Below, in pieces: positions 7,433 through 17,300 of a DNA stretch of 64,000 nt (positions within the stretch are counted from its first letter, which is position 1; each line of letters opens with the position of its first letter). This DNA is from Crocinitomicaceae bacterium (GTDB lineage: Bacteria; Bacteroidota; Bacteroidia; Flavobacteriales_D; Crocinitomicaceae), in the NCBI GenBank assembly GCA_028689775.1, contig JAQVCM010000003.1, positions 124,001 to 188,000 of the forward strand, written 5' to 3'. The notes beneath the pieces are model-generated. The model was not told the origin of the DNA. It saw nothing but the letters and a program-made list of their open reading frames with translations, and ran no database searches. The translations under genes were made by a program, and so were the position numbers.

Positions 7433-8757
7433 ATTTGTTTATTTTGCCATTTGAAAAAGTGAAGATACAAAACGGATAACACTGCAGTGGATATGAAATA
7501 AATGTATTCAATCCACCAAACCCAGAAAATATCAAATTGCCACACTTTGATGAATAAATACGAAAAGAGCGCATAGAGCAAGACGCAAATTAATTCAATT
7601 GTAAAACTAACGTGTGTATTTCCTGAACCGTTGATGGTTTGCAATTTAACTGATCCTAAACCAAAAATATAAAGGGAAAACCCGACGAAGCGAAGGATTT
7701 CTGCACTTCGTTCAATGTACTGATCTGCCGGATTGATTAATGCAATTAATTTTTCTGGATATAAAAATGCTCCGTGAAAGAAAACCGCTAAGAAAATAAC
7801 GGTCAAAAGTTGAATTTTTCGCTGAATAATGATCAAAGAGTCAAAATCACCCCGACCAATATATTGCGAAATATAGGTTTTGGTGGTTGCCGAAAAGCCC
7901 CAAATTGGAATGAATGCTAAAAAGTATATCGCCCGAATGTTTTGAGAAATGGTCAATTCATCACTTCCCATTTGTTCTATCCATGTAAAGAAAATAGTCC
8001 AAGTGGCCAAAGCCATAAAACCTTGAAGCGCCATTGGACTTCCAATCTTTAGCAATTCTCTAAAGGATTTCCAACTAAAAGCAAAGTGTGCGAAAAGCTG
8101 GTATTGTTTGCGTTCTTTTGAAAAAATTAAGAAAATAACTAAAAACAGCATTCCCAATAATTCAGCCAAAGTAGAAGCCAAAGCAGCTCCTTCTAGTCCC
8201 ATTCGTGGAAATGGACCAATTCCGAAGATTAGTAGATAGTCCATTAATATATTCGAAAAAGCTATGATACCTGCACTGATCAACATCACCCACGTTTTTC
8301 CGATGGCGTAGAAAAAAGCTTGAATTGATAAGGTGATAATTCCGAGTAGCAAGGCAAAACTCCGAATGGATAAAAAGGAATTTTGAGCTTCGGCTAATTC
8401 TTGACTTCTGGAATAAAGCGGTAAGAGCTGTGGAATGATAAAATAGAGTACACAGAATAAAAGGGTTGCGAGTAGGAAGAGTGTTGAAATTGAAGTGCCA
8501 AAAATGCGACCCACTCGATCAATTTTTTTTTCACCAATTCTACGAGCAATTAAGATTTGAGAACCATCGCTCATTCCAACTAAACAAACGAAAGCAGTGA
8601 CATATAATAAGCCTGCATTTCCATTTGCGTCAAATGCCAAAGTACTGAATCGACTTAAAAATGCGGCATCAGTTAATAATACGATGGATTGGATGAAACT
8701 GGAAACCATCAAAGGTACCGCAACGGCTAAAATGGTTCTGTATCGGAGATCAAGCAT
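7429..8757 (-). CDS. MATE family efflux transporter
   Basis: A 442-residue integral membrane protein with about 12 helices in two repeats. The N-terminal region has the MATE signature pattern (VAVPLMVSSFIQSIVLLTDAAFLSRF) and a matching motif begins the second half (IGSPMALQGFMALATWTIFF). Such proteins export drugs or metabolites using Na+ or H+ gradients; the substrate cannot be predicted. It follows the GlcD-type oxidase gene by 79 bases and overlaps fmt by 4 bases, so the three probably form an operon with no obvious shared pathway. Confidence 0.9.
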   Translation of the reverse strand: MLDLRYRTILAVAVPLMVSSFIQSIVLLTDAAFLSRFSTLAFDANGNAGLLYVTAFVCLVGMSDGSQILIARRIGEKKIDRVGRIFGTSISTLFLLATLLFCVLYFIIPQLLPLYSRSQELAEAQNSFLSIRSFALLLGIITLSIQAFFYAIGKTWVMLISAGIIAFSNILMDYLLIFGIGPFPRMGLEGAALASTLAELLGMLFLVIFLIFSKERKQYQLFAHFAFSWKSFRELLKIGSPMALQGFMALATWTIFFTWIEQMGSDELTISQNIRAIYFLAFIPIWGFSATTKTYISQYIGRGDFDSLIIIQRKIQLLTVIFLAVFFHGAFLYPEKLIALINPADQYIERSAEILRFVGFSLYIFGLGSVKLQTINGSGNTHVSFTIELICVLLYALFSYLFIKVWQFDIFWVWWIEYIYFISTAVLSVLYLHFFKWQNKQI

Positions 8758-8836
8758 TGGAATGAATAAATTGAAAAATTGCTAAAAGCAATAAAAAATG
8801 CAAAGTTACCAAGCTTATTGGAATTGATCGAATCTT

Positions 8837-10258
8837 TTAAAATATTTTACCCGGATTCAAGATGTTTTTTGGATCAAAAACGTTTTTGATAGAACGCATC
8901 AAATCTAATTGAACTGAGTTGAAAGCAATCGACATGTATGGTTTTTGAACTAGGCCGATTCCATGTTCGCCAGAAATCGTGCCGCCCATGGCAACTACAT
9001 CGGTGAAGATTTCTTGAATTGCGATGGTCAATTCGTTATTCCAAAACTCATCCGATAAATCTCCTTTGATGATGTTGATGTGTAAATTTCCATCTCCCGC
9101 GTGACCATAACAAACAGATTGAAAACCGTATTGTTTTCCAATGCGTTTTACAGTTTCTAACAGTCGAGGTAATTCGTATCTCGGCACAACGGTATCTTCT
9201 TCTTTGTAAATGGAGAATGATTTTACTGCTTCTCCAACTTTTCTTCTCAAAGTCCACAATTGGTCTTTTTGAGCTTGCGTTTCGGCGAATAAAACTTCAT
9301 CCGTTTCAAAACTTTCAAGAACTGCTAATATTTTTTCACAATCTTGCATCAAGATTTCAGGATCAAATCCATCTACTTCAATCAGTAAATGTGCTGCGTG
9401 GTTTTCCTTGACTTCGATGGAAGAGTTTGGTACATGTGGAATGGTCCATAATAAGGCATCTCGTTCCATGAATTCCAATCCGCTTGGCGTAATTCCAGCT
9501 TTGAAAATGGCTGCTACGGCTTCACACGCTTTTTGAGCATCGTAAAACGGAACCAACATCAACAAATCGTGCGTTGGATGCGGAATTAGTTTTAAAACAA
9601 TTTTGGTAATGATTCCCAAAGTTCCTTCGCTGCCAACGAGGAGTTGTGTTAAGTTGTATCCTGTTGCGTTTTTCAACACATTGGCGCCTGTCCAAATGAT
9701 TTCTCCGTTGGGAAGAACAACTTCCAGATTTAGAACATATTCGTTGGTTACGCCATATTTCACCGCTTTAGGACCACCCGAATTTTCAGAAACATTTCCT
9801 CCAATAAAGCAACTTCCTTTGCTCGCTGGATCTGGCGGATAAAATAAACCTACTTCTCGAACAGCGTTTTGTAGAACTTCGGTAATTACGCCGGGTTCAG
9901 TGATTACTTGGTGATTGTTTTCATCGATTTTCAGAATCTGATTGAATTTTTCCATCGACAATGCAATTCCTTTTTCAATCGGCAAACAACCACCACTCAA
10001 ACCTGTTCTAGCACCAGCAGGTGTTACAACGATTGACTTTTCAGAGCAATAACGCATGATTTTAGAAACCTCATCAACCGAAACAGGTTTCAAAACCACA
10101 TCTGGCAAAAATTGCAAATCTTCCGTTTCATCGTGCCCATATTCCGTTCTAATTTCGATAGAATCCAAACATCTATCCTGTAAAAAGGAACGAAAAAAGG
10201 ACAAGTCAGAAGCATCGATCGTTTTGTAACTTTCGGATGCACTAGAAGAAATATTCAT
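8837..10258 (-). CDS. FAD-binding oxidase/dehydrogenase, GlcD/D-lactate dehydrogenase type
   Basis: A 473-residue flavoprotein that should oxidise a 2-hydroxy acid such as D-lactate or glycolate. Residues about 50-230 are the PCMH-type FAD-binding domain (TPAGARTGLSGGCLP, GNVSENSGGPKAVKYG, LLVGSEGTLGIIT). The C-terminal half is the FAD-oxidase_C domain with the family motifs CYGHAGDGNLHIN and SGEHGIG. No iron-sulfur subunit (GlcF) is adjacent and no fused ferredoxin domain is present, so a single-subunit D-lactate dehydrogenase is the simpler reading. It is the first gene of the run leading to the MATE transporter and fmt. Confidence 0.9.
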   Translation of the reverse strand: MNISSSASESYKTIDASDLSFFRSFLQDRCLDSIEIRTEYGHDETEDLQFLPDVVLKPVSVDEVSKIMRYCSEKSIVVTPAGARTGLSGGCLPIEKGIALSMEKFNQILKIDENNHQVITEPGVITEVLQNAVREVGLFYPPDPASKGSCFIGGNVSENSGGPKAVKYGVTNEYVLNLEVVLPNGEIIWTGANVLKNATGYNLTQLLVGSEGTLGIITKIVLKLIPHPTHDLLMLVPFYDAQKACEAVAAIFKAGITPSGLEFMERDALLWTIPHVPNSSIEVKENHAAHLLIEVDGFDPEILMQDCEKILAVLESFETDEVLFAETQAQKDQLWTLRRKVGEAVKSFSIYKEEDTVVPRYELPRLLETVKRIGKQYGFQSVCYGHAGDGNLHINIIKGDLSDEFWNNELTIAIQEIFTDVVAMGGTISGEHGIGLVQKPYMSIAFNSVQLDLMRSIKNVFDPKNILNPGKIF

Positions 10259-10299
10259 AACGCGATATACTAAAATAATACTCGTAAAAGTACACTTTC

Positions 10300-10899
10300 T
10301 TAGGCAATATCGATGACCAATTGGTGCTTGTCAATCAATTTTCTCAAATTCATCAAAGCATAACGCATTCTTCCCAAAGCGGTGTTGATGCTGATGTTTT
10401 CCATTTCAGCAATGTCTTTGAATGAAAGATCTTGAAAAATTCGCATTTGAATAATTTCACGTTGCGTTTCTGGCAAATGATCAATTAAATCAACCATTTG
10501 ATTTTCCAATTCTGTACGTGTCATAGTTTCCAGCGTATTTTCCTCACCTGTACTCAAGATGTTGAAAATAGAATAATCTTCGCTGAAAGAAGAACTTTCA
10601 GAAATCATTCGAACTTTACTGGTTTTACGAAAATGGTCGATTACCAAGTTGTGCGCAATTCGCATCGCCCACGGAAGAAATTTTCCTTCTTCGTTGTATT
10701 TTCCTAATTGCAGGGTATTGATGATTTTTACAAAAGTTTCTTGAAAAATGTCATCTGCTAAGTCACGATCTTTAATTTTCATTAAAATGAAACGAAAGAT
10801 TCTGTTCTTATGGCGCAATAAAAGTGTTTCGAAAGCTTTGTTATCACCCGTTAGGTAGCTGGTGATAAGTTGTTGGTCATCCATAGTTTTCATAGACAT
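10300..10899 (-). CDS. ECF-subfamily RNA polymerase sigma factor
   Basis: A 199-residue alternative sigma factor. Region 2 lies at about residues 25-95 (LADDIFQETFVKI, then WAMRIAHNLVIDHFRK) and region 4 at about 135-190 (LPETQREIIQMRIFQDLSFKDIAEMENISINTALGR, given here only as the helix-turn-helix stretch). No anti-sigma factor is adjacent, which is common for the conserved housekeeping-like ECF of Bacteroidota. The start could be any of three nearby methionines (residues 1, 3 and 6); the first was kept. The 41 bases before the GlcD gene are too short to decide whether the two are co-transcribed. Confidence 0.92.
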   Translation of the reverse strand: MSMKTMDDQQLITSYLTGDNKAFETLLLRHKNRIFRFILMKIKDRDLADDIFQETFVKIINTLQLGKYNEEGKFLPWAMRIAHNLVIDHFRKTSKVRMISESSSFSEDYSIFNILSTGEENTLETMTRTELENQMVDLIDHLPETQREIIQMRIFQDLSFKDIAEMENISINTALGRMRYALMNLRKLIDKHQLVIDIA

Positions 10900-11167
10900 A
10901 ACTTGTTTGTTAAATGAGTTTTAGCTCTGTTTTTAAAATTTTTACAAGTAATGTTTAATCAATAGGCAACAATTTTTTATGAATTATGAAACACGAAGAT
11001 ACTAAAATTTATTAACGGAACAATAAAAAATGAATTTTTATGTTGTCGGACGATTATATTTTAGAATAAGGATAGATTTTTTTTCATCTTTTGCAGACAC
11101 GCAATGCATCGAATTGAGGTTACTACAAATCAATTTATCGTCAGGATCTCAAATGGATTCAAAAACC

Positions 11168-12574
11168 TTACACTTCTGCAGGTAACTCTAAGTTATCCAC
11201 TTCTGGTGATAGGTGAAATTCATTTTCTGATTTTGCGATAATTATAGAAGCCAGACAGTTTCCAACAACATTCACACTCGTTCGCGCCATGTCCATCAAA
11301 GCATCCACTGCTAAAATAACACTTGCTTGTTGCGGATCAACGCCTGGAATAGTTGCTACAGTTGCCGTTAAAATTACGAAAGAAGCTCCACGAACTCCAG
11401 CAACGCCTTTACTGGTTAGCATCAATACCAAACAAATACTGATTTGTTGTCCGATGGTCATGTCAACGCCACACATTTGTGCTACGAAAACCGTTGCCAA
11501 GGAAAGGTAAAGTGTTGTGCCATCTAGATTAAAGCTATATCCAGTTGGAATTACAAAACCAACGACTTTCTTGGAAGCACCTAGTTTTTCCATGTTTTCC
11601 ATTGCTTTGGGAAGAGCAGCTTCACTACTTGCGGTTGCAAATGCGAGCGAAACGGGTTCGGCAATGGCTTTAATAAATCGCTTAATCGGAACTTTGAAAA
11701 ATAAAGCCATTGGTAATAAAACAAGCAATACGAATATAACCAATGCAAAATAAAGTGATGCTACCAATTGCATCAAGTTTTGTAAAATATCAACACCAGA
11801 TTTAGCGACGGTACTTGCGAGTGCACCAAAAACGGCTAATGGTGCTACATACATGACAATGTCGGTAAATTTAAACATCACTTCGCTCAGTCCTTCGAAA
11901 AAGCCAACCATCGTGTCTTTGTGCTTTTTATTTTGAACCATTCCAAGTCCGATTGCAAAAATAACGGAGAAAATTACAATCTGTAAAATTTCATTGTTTG
12001 CGATTGATTTAGCAATGTTTTCAGGGAATATTTCTACAATGTGATCGCGTTGTACCGCATTATTCTGTTCGAGTAAGATGGTTGACCTTGCTTGGTCTTC
12101 AACTCTTGCATCGACTTGAACACCAACTCCAGCTTGCGTAAAATTGATTACCAATAAACCGATGATCAAGGCAAACGTGGTGACAACTTCAAAATAAATG
12201 ATACTTTTTAATCCAATTCTTCCCAACTGTTTCATGTTGGAGTGACTGGCAATACCAACAACTAAGGTTGCGATAATTAAGGGAGCAACTAATGATTTTA
12301 CCAAGCGAATGAAAATCACGCCAAGTCGTTCCATTTCTAAGGAGAACAGCGGAAAGTTGATGCCGGTTTCTACACCGATAATCATCGCGGAAAATATCCA
12401 GAGTGATAGTTTTTTACGTTTGTACGAAATGGCGATTAAATAGGCCATTAATAAAAAACGCATGACAACGAATACCGAGGATGGAATAAAATTCACTTTA
12501 CTTTCCACTAAGAAAAGTACAGCAATTAATACATACGTTGTGATATAGGAAAAAAACGAAAAGAGTGATTTCAT
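11168..12574 (-). CDS. Dicarboxylate/amino acid:cation symporter (SDF family)
   Basis: A 468-residue secondary transporter of the GltP/DctA family, which imports glutamate, aspartate or C4-dicarboxylates with Na+ or H+. The diagnostic serine-rich re-entrant loop is visible (ATASSEAALPKAMENMEKLG), followed by the helix-7 motif around SFNLDGTTLY and the second hairpin (SKGVAGVRGASFVIL). A longer luminal segment near residues 150-180 is charged. The gene stands alone. Nothing else is seen in 10900-11167. Confidence 0.93.
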   Translation of the reverse strand: MKSLFSFFSYITTYVLIAVLFLVESKVNFIPSSVFVVMRFLLMAYLIAISYKRKKLSLWIFSAMIIGVETGINFPLFSLEMERLGVIFIRLVKSLVAPLIIATLVVGIASHSNMKQLGRIGLKSIIYFEVVTTFALIIGLLVINFTQAGVGVQVDARVEDQARSTILLEQNNAVQRDHIVEIFPENIAKSIANNEILQIVIFSVIFAIGLGMVQNKKHKDTMVGFFEGLSEVMFKFTDIVMYVAPLAVFGALASTVAKSGVDILQNLMQLVASLYFALVIFVLLVLLPMALFFKVPIKRFIKAIAEPVSLAFATASSEAALPKAMENMEKLGASKKVVGFVIPTGYSFNLDGTTLYLSLATVFVAQMCGVDMTIGQQISICLVLMLTSKGVAGVRGASFVILTATVATIPGVDPQQASVILAVDALMDMARTSVNVVGNCLASIIIAKSENEFHLSPEVDNLELPAEV

Positions 12575-12700
12575 TTATATGGATTAAAGTTTTTTCTAAA
12601 GTTCTCCAAATATACTATTTTGAAACACAAAATGCTTGTCCGCTCTTAGAAAATGTTTTAAATGCGCTCGTAAGTATTCTATTTTGTCGCTGATCAAAAT

Positions 12701-13078
12701 TTAGGATACACAATCTTTACAAAGTCCAGAAGCAATTAATTGCATGTTTTTTAATTGATATCCATTTGGCATCGGAACTTCTAAGTCATAATCTAAACAT
12801 TCCACTTTTTCACAATTGGTACATTGAAAATGCATGTGGTTGTGAACATGTTGAGAGTTACATTCTTGACAAAGAGCGTAATGTGATTTAGAATTTTCAT
12901 CGACAATTTTATGGATGAGTCCGTCTTCTTCAAAACTCTTCAAAATTCGATAAATCGTTACGCGGTCCATGGAGCCACTTAATCCTTGCTCAATCAATTC
13001 GTGACTGATTGCATGGTCATGTTTTTTGAAAAAATCAAGAACTTTCCTTTTGGAAACGGTTTGTCTTTTCTTAATCAT
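12701..13078 (-). CDS. Fur family metal-dependent transcriptional repressor
   Basis: A 125-residue regulator of metal or peroxide response genes. The winged helix is at residues 5-60 (VSKRKVLDFFKKH, MDRVTIYRILKSFEEDGLIHK). The dimerisation domain has two CxxC pairs, CTNC and CKDC, that build the structural zinc site, plus an extra pair CQEC and a His-rich patch (HVHNHMHF) typical of the metal sensor site. It is slightly shorter than Escherichia coli Fur (148) at the N terminus. Whether it senses Fe, Zn or peroxide cannot be told from sequence alone; the many Cys/His residues are compatible with Zur. Confidence 0.88.
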   Translation of the reverse strand: MIKKRQTVSKRKVLDFFKKHDHAISHELIEQGLSGSMDRVTIYRILKSFEEDGLIHKIVDENSKSHYALCQECNSQHVHNHMHFQCTNCEKVECLDYDLEVPMPNGYQLKNMQLIASGLCKDCVS

Positions 13079-13169
13079 AGTTATGCTGTAATTTTTCTTT
13101 AAAATTAGTCATTTTAACTGAAAGGATGTTGAATTGAGAATTTGAAAGTAGGGTGGAAGCGCTGCGTGC

Positions 13170-13982
13170 TTAATCCCATTGTGGCGCCATTTCTGGGTCA
13201 GTCGTTCTTTCTCCACAATTTAATTGATGAATCAATTGCATTTCATCGTTGGTTAATTCAAAATCAAATACATTTAAGTTTTCAATTTGTCTTTCAGAAT
13301 TAGAGGATTTGGGTATGACTGCAATGTCTTTTTGCTGCATCATCCAACGCAATACAATTTGACTAACCGTTTTATCATGTTCTTTTGCCAGCGAAAGAAG
13401 TTGAGCGTCATCCATTATTTTTCCCATCATCAAAGGTCGGTAAGCAGTCAAGAATAAATCATTATCATGCAAGAAATTTAATAATTTTTCTTGTGATAAA
13501 TAGGGGTGATATTCTACCTGGTTGCAAACAATTGGAGCTCGTTCTAAAGCATTTCCAACCTGCAAAATGTTGAAATTACTGACGCCAACTGCTTTGGCAT
13601 ATTGCTTATGAAGTACTTCGTTCAAAGAATCCGAAGCTCTGTCATTCATTTCAGTAGTTGATGGCCAATGAAGTAAAAGTAAATCGACGTGATCTGTTTT
13701 TAACTGACGTAAACTATCTTCTGTTTTTTGGACTACCAAATCAAAATCGGTAGGCCAAATTTTGGTGGTGATGAAAATATTGTTTCTGTCAACACTTGAA
13801 TTTTTAATTGCTTGACCAACCTCCGTTTCATTCTCATACATTTTGGCCGTATCGATGTGTCGATACCCAACTTCTAGTGCATTTTGAATAGCATCTTGAC
13901 CTTCTTTGCCAGTCATTTTATAAGTTCCTAAACCGATTTTCGGAATGTGTATGTTTTTCTTGTCAATGAATTGAGATGACAT
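13170..13982 (-). CDS. Aldo/keto reductase
   Basis: A 270-residue NAD(P)H-dependent oxidoreductase with the complete catalytic tetrad of the superfamily: D44 (HIDTAKMY), Y49, K74 (ITTKIW) and H105 (LLLHWP). The C-terminal cofactor site is present (AVIPKSSNSERQIENL). I chose the ATG at 13982 because the longer frame would overlap the upstream gene and its extra residues do not look like the family. The substrate is unknown; the closest overall type is the 2,5-diketogluconate reductase-like group. It is the last gene of the ribBA-lolD-TIGR02757 run. Confidence 0.9.
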   Translation of the reverse strand: MSSQFIDKKNIHIPKIGLGTYKMTGKEGQDAIQNALEVGYRHIDTAKMYENETEVGQAIKNSSVDRNNIFITTKIWPTDFDLVVQKTEDSLRQLKTDHVDLLLLHWPSTTEMNDRASDSLNEVLHKQYAKAVGVSNFNILQVGNALERAPIVCNQVEYHPYLSQEKLLNFLHDNDLFLTAYRPLMMGKIMDDAQLLSLAKEHDKTVSQIVLRWMMQQKDIAVIPKSSNSERQIENLNVFDFELTNDEMQLIHQLNCGERTTDPEMAPQWD

Positions 13983-14028
13983 GTTTGGAGTGTTTTTGTG
14001 TGAACGAATAAAGGTAGGTAAAATATCG

Positions 14029-14790
14029 TTAAAAATCATCATAAACCCCAAGTCCAAACAAGGCGAAATCATATTTCACGGGATCTATCGGGTCCATTTC
14101 GCATAAATAGGCTTGTACTTCACTCAATGCTTTCCAATCGTTTTGGGTGCGGACAAGCATCCCTAGTTTTCGAGCGATGTTTCCGGTGTGAACGTCCAAG
14201 GGCAAATGCAATTCAGACATTGGAATGTTTTTCCAAATTCCAAAATCAACTCCGCAATTGTCGTCTCGAACCATCCAGCGGAGGAACATGTTTAAGCGCT
14301 TCGCGGACGAACCTTTACCTGGATTGGAAAGGTGCTTTTCACTTCGGTGCTCGTGTTCGACTTTTAAAAATTGATTTCTAAAATGAATGATTCTACCTTT
14401 TACGCCTTCTTCTTCAGGATGAATTTGAAATAAATCTTCTAAACTTCCTCGTTCATATATTGAGCGTAAAGAACGAAAGAAGAAATCCAAATCTGTGCTG
14501 TTGAATGTTCTGTGAACGAATGGAATGAGCGTAGTTTTTGGCGTTTGATAGTTCATTACAAATTCATGCGGATCATTTCCCATGATTTTTACCAATTTTT
14601 CACCATTAGAGAGAATGGATTTCCGATTTCCCCAGGCGATGGTTGCCATGATTAATCCGGTGATTTCAATGTCTTCTTTCTTCGTAAAACGGTGTGGAAT
14701 TTCGATCGGATCTTCTGCAATGAATGCCGGAGTATTATAGATTTCTACTTTAAAATCTAAAAACTCCTTTAATTCTTTCAGGTCCAGCAT
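14029..14790 (-). CDS. TIGR02757 family protein
   Basis: A 253-residue conserved protein of the TIGR02757/DUF2400 family, common in Bacteroidota. Recognised from the motifs DPIEIPHRFTKKEDIEI, IAWGNRKSI, the KRLNMFLRWMVR segment and the C-terminal DPVKYDFALFGLGV. The family is all-helical and has been compared with HhH-type DNA glycosylases, but no activity is established. It sits 20 bases after lolD and 46 bases before the aldo/keto reductase, in the same direction. Confidence 0.85.
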   Translation of the reverse strand: MLDLKELKEFLDFKVEIYNTPAFIAEDPIEIPHRFTKKEDIEITGLIMATIAWGNRKSILSNGEKLVKIMGNDPHEFVMNYQTPKTTLIPFVHRTFNSTDLDFFFRSLRSIYERGSLEDLFQIHPEEEGVKGRIIHFRNQFLKVEHEHRSEKHLSNPGKGSSAKRLNMFLRWMVRDDNCGVDFGIWKNIPMSELHLPLDVHTGNIARKLGMLVRTQNDWKALSEVQAYLCEMDPIDPVKYDFALFGLGVYDDF

Positions 14791-14810
14791 GATTTACAAA
14801 TTGAAGTCGA

Positions 14811-15464
14811 TTAATCTAAAATGATTCCATCTTTCATTACCAATTTTCTATCCGCCATGTTTGCCAATGTTTCGTTATGTGTCACGATGACAAATGTATG
14901 GTTGAACTGATCTCGTAAATCGAAAAATAATTGATGTAATTCTTGAGAGCTTTGAGAATCTAGATTCCCAGAAGGTTCATCTGCAAAAATTACTTTCGGA
15001 CTGTTGATTAATGCTCTTGCAACGGCTGCACGTTGTTGTTCGCCACCTGATAATTCGCTCGGACGGTGTTTTGCGCGAGCAGAAATTCCAAGTAAATCAA
15101 ACAAAGCAAGTGCTTTTTTTTCTGCTTCTGCTTGAGAATCTCCTTTGATCAATGCGGGAATAATTGCGTTTTCCAAGGCGGTAAACTCAGGTAATAATTG
15201 ATGAAATTGAAAGATAAATCCGATGGAAGTATTTCTAAAGCGTGCTAATTTTTGAGCGCTGAGTTCAAAGGGATTGACGCCATCGATGCTGATGTTGCCA
15301 GAATCAGGTTTTTCCAATGTGCCTAAAAGCTGGAGCAAGGAGGTTTTCCCTGCTCCAGAAGATCCTACAATGGAAACTACTTCTCCAGCTGCAATGGACA
15401 AATTTACGCCTTTGAGTACGGATAAATCGCCGTATTTTTTAGTTAAATTGGTCGCTTGCAACAT
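14811..15464 (-). CDS. lolD: LolD-like ABC transporter ATP-binding protein
   Basis: A 217-residue ATPase of the MacB/LolD group. It has Walker [11 protein letters not shown]-loop region [17 protein letters not shown] (typical of LolD), signature LSGGEQQR, Walker [13 protein letters not shown] and switch VTHN. LolD works with LolC/E membrane subunits to release lipoproteins from the inner membrane. No permease gene is next to it, so assignment to lipoprotein sorting rather than another MacB-type system is inferred from the Q-loop region. Its ATG begins directly after the ribBA stop with no gap. Confidence 0.82.
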   Translation of the reverse strand: MLQATNLTKKYGDLSVLKGVNLSIAAGEVVSIVGSSGAGKTSLLQLLGTLEKPDSGNISIDGVNPFELSAQKLARFRNTSIGFIFQFHQLLPEFTALENAIIPALIKGDSQAEAEKKALALFDLLGISARAKHRPSELSGGEQQRAAVARALINSPKVIFADEPSGNLDSQSSQELHQLFFDLRDQFNHTFVIVTHNETLANMADRKLVMKDGIILD

Positions 15465-16703
15465 CTATTTTTTGTCTACTTTAAGTGAATCTTTTGTCAT
15501 TGTCAATGAATGACCCATTTTATCGCGTTTGGTTTGCAAATAAAACTCATTGTGAATGTTGGATTCAACTTCAATGGCGATGTTCTCAACCACTTCTAAT
15601 CCATATCCTACCAATCCCGTACGTTTTGTAGGATTATTGGTCATCAATTTCATTTTACTTACACCTAGATTTCTCAAGATTTGAGCACCAATACCATAAT
15701 CTCGTTGATCGCCTTTGAAACCAAGTTCTAAATTTGCTTCTACGGTATCCATTCCTTGTTCTTGTAATTTGTATGCTTTCAGTTTGTTGATCAAACCAAT
15801 TCCACGACCTTCTTGGTTCATGTAAACAATCACACCTTTTCCTTCGGCTTCAATCATTTCCATCGCTTTTTCCAACTGTGGTCCGCAATCGCAACGGCAA
15901 GAACCAAAGATATCACCCGTTAAGCACGAAGAGTGAACACGAACTAAAACAGCTTCATCTTCTGCCCAAGTTCCTTTTACCAAAGCCAAGTGTTCTTGTT
16001 TGGTTGTTTTTTCCTTGAAAGCATATAACTGAAAATCGCCTGATTTTGTTGGCATTTGAACATCAACAATGCGATCGATTAGAGAGTCGTGACTCAAACG
16101 GTATTCAATCAATTGTTCGATTGAAATAATCTTCAAGTCAAATTTCTTGGCAACTTCAACCAATTCTGGCAAACGCGCCATGGTTCCGTCTTCGTTCAAA
16201 ATCTCAACCAAAATTCCTGCTGGAGAAAGTCCTGCTAATCTGGCGATGTCAACGCTTGCTTCGGTATGACCAGTTCTTCTCAAAACACCACCTTTTTTGG
16301 CGCGCAATGGAAATATATGTCCAGGACGACCTAAATCAGCTGGTTTTGTGTTCGGGTCAACCAATGCTAAAATTGTTTTTGCTCTATCGTGTGTTGAGAT
16401 TCCAGTTGTACAGCCATTTCCAATTAAGTCAACGGAAACCGTAAATTGTGTTTCGTGTAAAACGGTATTGTTGGTAACCATCAAAGCCAATTCCAATTCG
16501 TCACATCTTTTATCTGTCAAAGGAGCGCAAATCAAACCTCTACCGTGGGTAGCCATAAAATTAATCATTTCTGGAGTTGCCATCTCTGCAGCAGCTACAA
16601 AATCACCTTCATTTTCTCTGTCTTCGTCGTCAACGACTATGATCACTTTTCCAGCTTTGATGTCTTCGATTGCTTCTTCAATGCTGTTTAATTTAAAATC
16701 CAT
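15465..16703 (-). CDS. ribBA: Bifunctional 3,4-dihydroxy-2-butanone 4-phosphate synthase / GTP cyclohydrolase II
   Basis: Catalyses both entry steps of riboflavin synthesis from ribulose 5-phosphate and GTP. Residues 1-200 are the RibB domain with the acidic active-site loop [11 protein letters not shown] (25-35) and [10 protein letters not shown]. Residues about 205-400 are the RibA domain with the zinc cysteines in [17 protein letters not shown] and the catalytic [10 protein letters not shown]. All key residues are present, so both halves should be active. A -7 box lies at 16726-16733. No FMN riboswitch was found in the short leader. It heads a four-gene run ending at the aldo/keto reductase. 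Confidence 0.97.
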   Translation of the reverse strand: MDFKLNSIEEAIEDIKAGKVIIVVDDEDRENEGDFVAAAEMATPEMINFMATHGRGLICAPLTDKRCDELELALMVTNNTVLHETQFTVSVDLIGNGCTTGISTHDRAKTILALVDPNTKPADLGRPGHIFPLRAKKGGVLRRTGHTEASVDIARLAGLSPAGILVEILNEDGTMARLPELVEVAKKFDLKIISIEQLIEYRLSHDSLIDRIVDVQMPTKSGDFQLYAFKEKTTKQEHLALVKGTWAEDEAVLVRVHSSCLTGDIFGSCRCDCGPQLEKAMEMIEAEGKGVIVYMNQEGRGIGLINKLKAYKLQEQGMDTVEANLELGFKGDQRDYGIGAQILRNLGVSKMKLMTNNPTKRTGLVGYGLEVVENIAIEVESNIHNEFYLQTKRDKMGHSLTMTKDSLKVDKK

Positions 16704-16725
16704 GATTTGTATTTTTTAAGTAGTA

Positions 16726-16733
16726 CAAATTTA
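16726..16733 (-). promoter_or_regulatory. -7 promoter box of ribBA
   Basis: TAAATTTG on the minus strand, 23 bases before the ribBA ATG. A TTTG occurs about 24 bases further upstream, slightly beyond usual spacing. Confidence 0.4.
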
Positions 16734-17021
16734 CTCAATTTTTTTTGTGCTTGTTCACAAATAAGACAAAGAATCAGTCTTTCGATGAGAACGGGGCTTT
16801 ATTTAGTAAATACGCGCATGTTGCCTAAGAAATATAAGTCAAGTATTCCTTCCGAAGGTAAGGGAGAATGTAAAGCAACATATAGTGTTTCTATGCTTGT
16901 AGGTAGATCAAATCCACTCGAAAAGAACTTGAGAGTCAATACTTTTAGTTGCTGATAAGTTCATTAATTTACAGATTTTATCAAATCTATTTCTTTTAAG
17001 CTTAAATTAGCCTACTAATTA
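16734..17021. other. Intergenic segment before the repeat modules
   Basis: No gene recognised. A plus-strand open frame of about 55 codons (ATG near 16786, MRTGLYLVNTRM...) runs to 16955 but resembles nothing known and has no promoter box. It could be the decayed end of an earlier repeat module. Confidence 0.3.
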
Positions 17022-17023
17022 AC

Positions 17024-17093
17024 AAAAAAAGAGACGAGCAAAAAGCACAAACCTCTCACCCATCTCTTCGATATAAATTTGACACCTATATCG
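17024..17093 (-). ncRNA. Candidate ~70-nt small RNA, copy 1
   Basis: On the minus strand, -7 box TATCTTTG (17104-17097) is followed within 4 bases by hairpin 1, CGATATA/TATATCG with an 11-nt loop (17093-17069). After a 1-nt linker comes hairpin 2, a 16-bp stem with a 6-nt loop (17067-17052 with 17045-17030), then six or seven U. Six of the 16 pairs are G-U; on the plus strand these would be A-C mismatches, so only minus-strand RNA folds this way. No -33 TTTG was found. The layout equals a complete small RNA gene with its own terminator. The family is not one I recognise. Confidence 0.6.
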
Positions 17094-17177
17094 TTGCAAA
17101 GATAGCTGTTTACAGAGTTGCTTGTGTTGCTAAAAAGTTAAATATACAAAAGACCTTCACGAAGGCAAGCCCTTTCC

Positions 17178-17185
17178 TATTTTTG
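17178..17185 (+). promoter_or_regulatory. Plus-strand -7 box of module 1, divergent from the small RNA
   Basis: TATTTTTG matches TAnnTTTG. The same box is conserved in copy 2 (18635-18642) and copy 3 (20713-20720). A 10-bp inverted repeat lies about 30 bases downstream in copies 1 and 3 and could form a leader hairpin or operator. Confidence 0.45.
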
Positions 17186-17300
17186 GTTTAGATGGTAGAA
17201 AATAGAGTTGAACTTTTCACATGTGTTAAAAATGGCATGTGAAAAATTATTTTAGAAGATAAATCATGTCAAATTGCTGAACGCGTTAAAACATATAAAA

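Noticed and set aside
7365..7574. Small minus-strand frame at the fmt/MATE junction
   Set aside because: It lies in a different frame across the ATGA overlap of two well-supported genes.
16704..16760. FMN riboswitch in front of ribBA
   Set aside because: The leader is short and contains none of the conserved RFN-element blocks.
16707..16955. 82-codon plus-strand frame before the repeat modules
   Set aside because: Its first part overlaps the ribBA promoter region and starts in antisense; no family or promoter supports it. It is only mentioned as possible decayed DNA.
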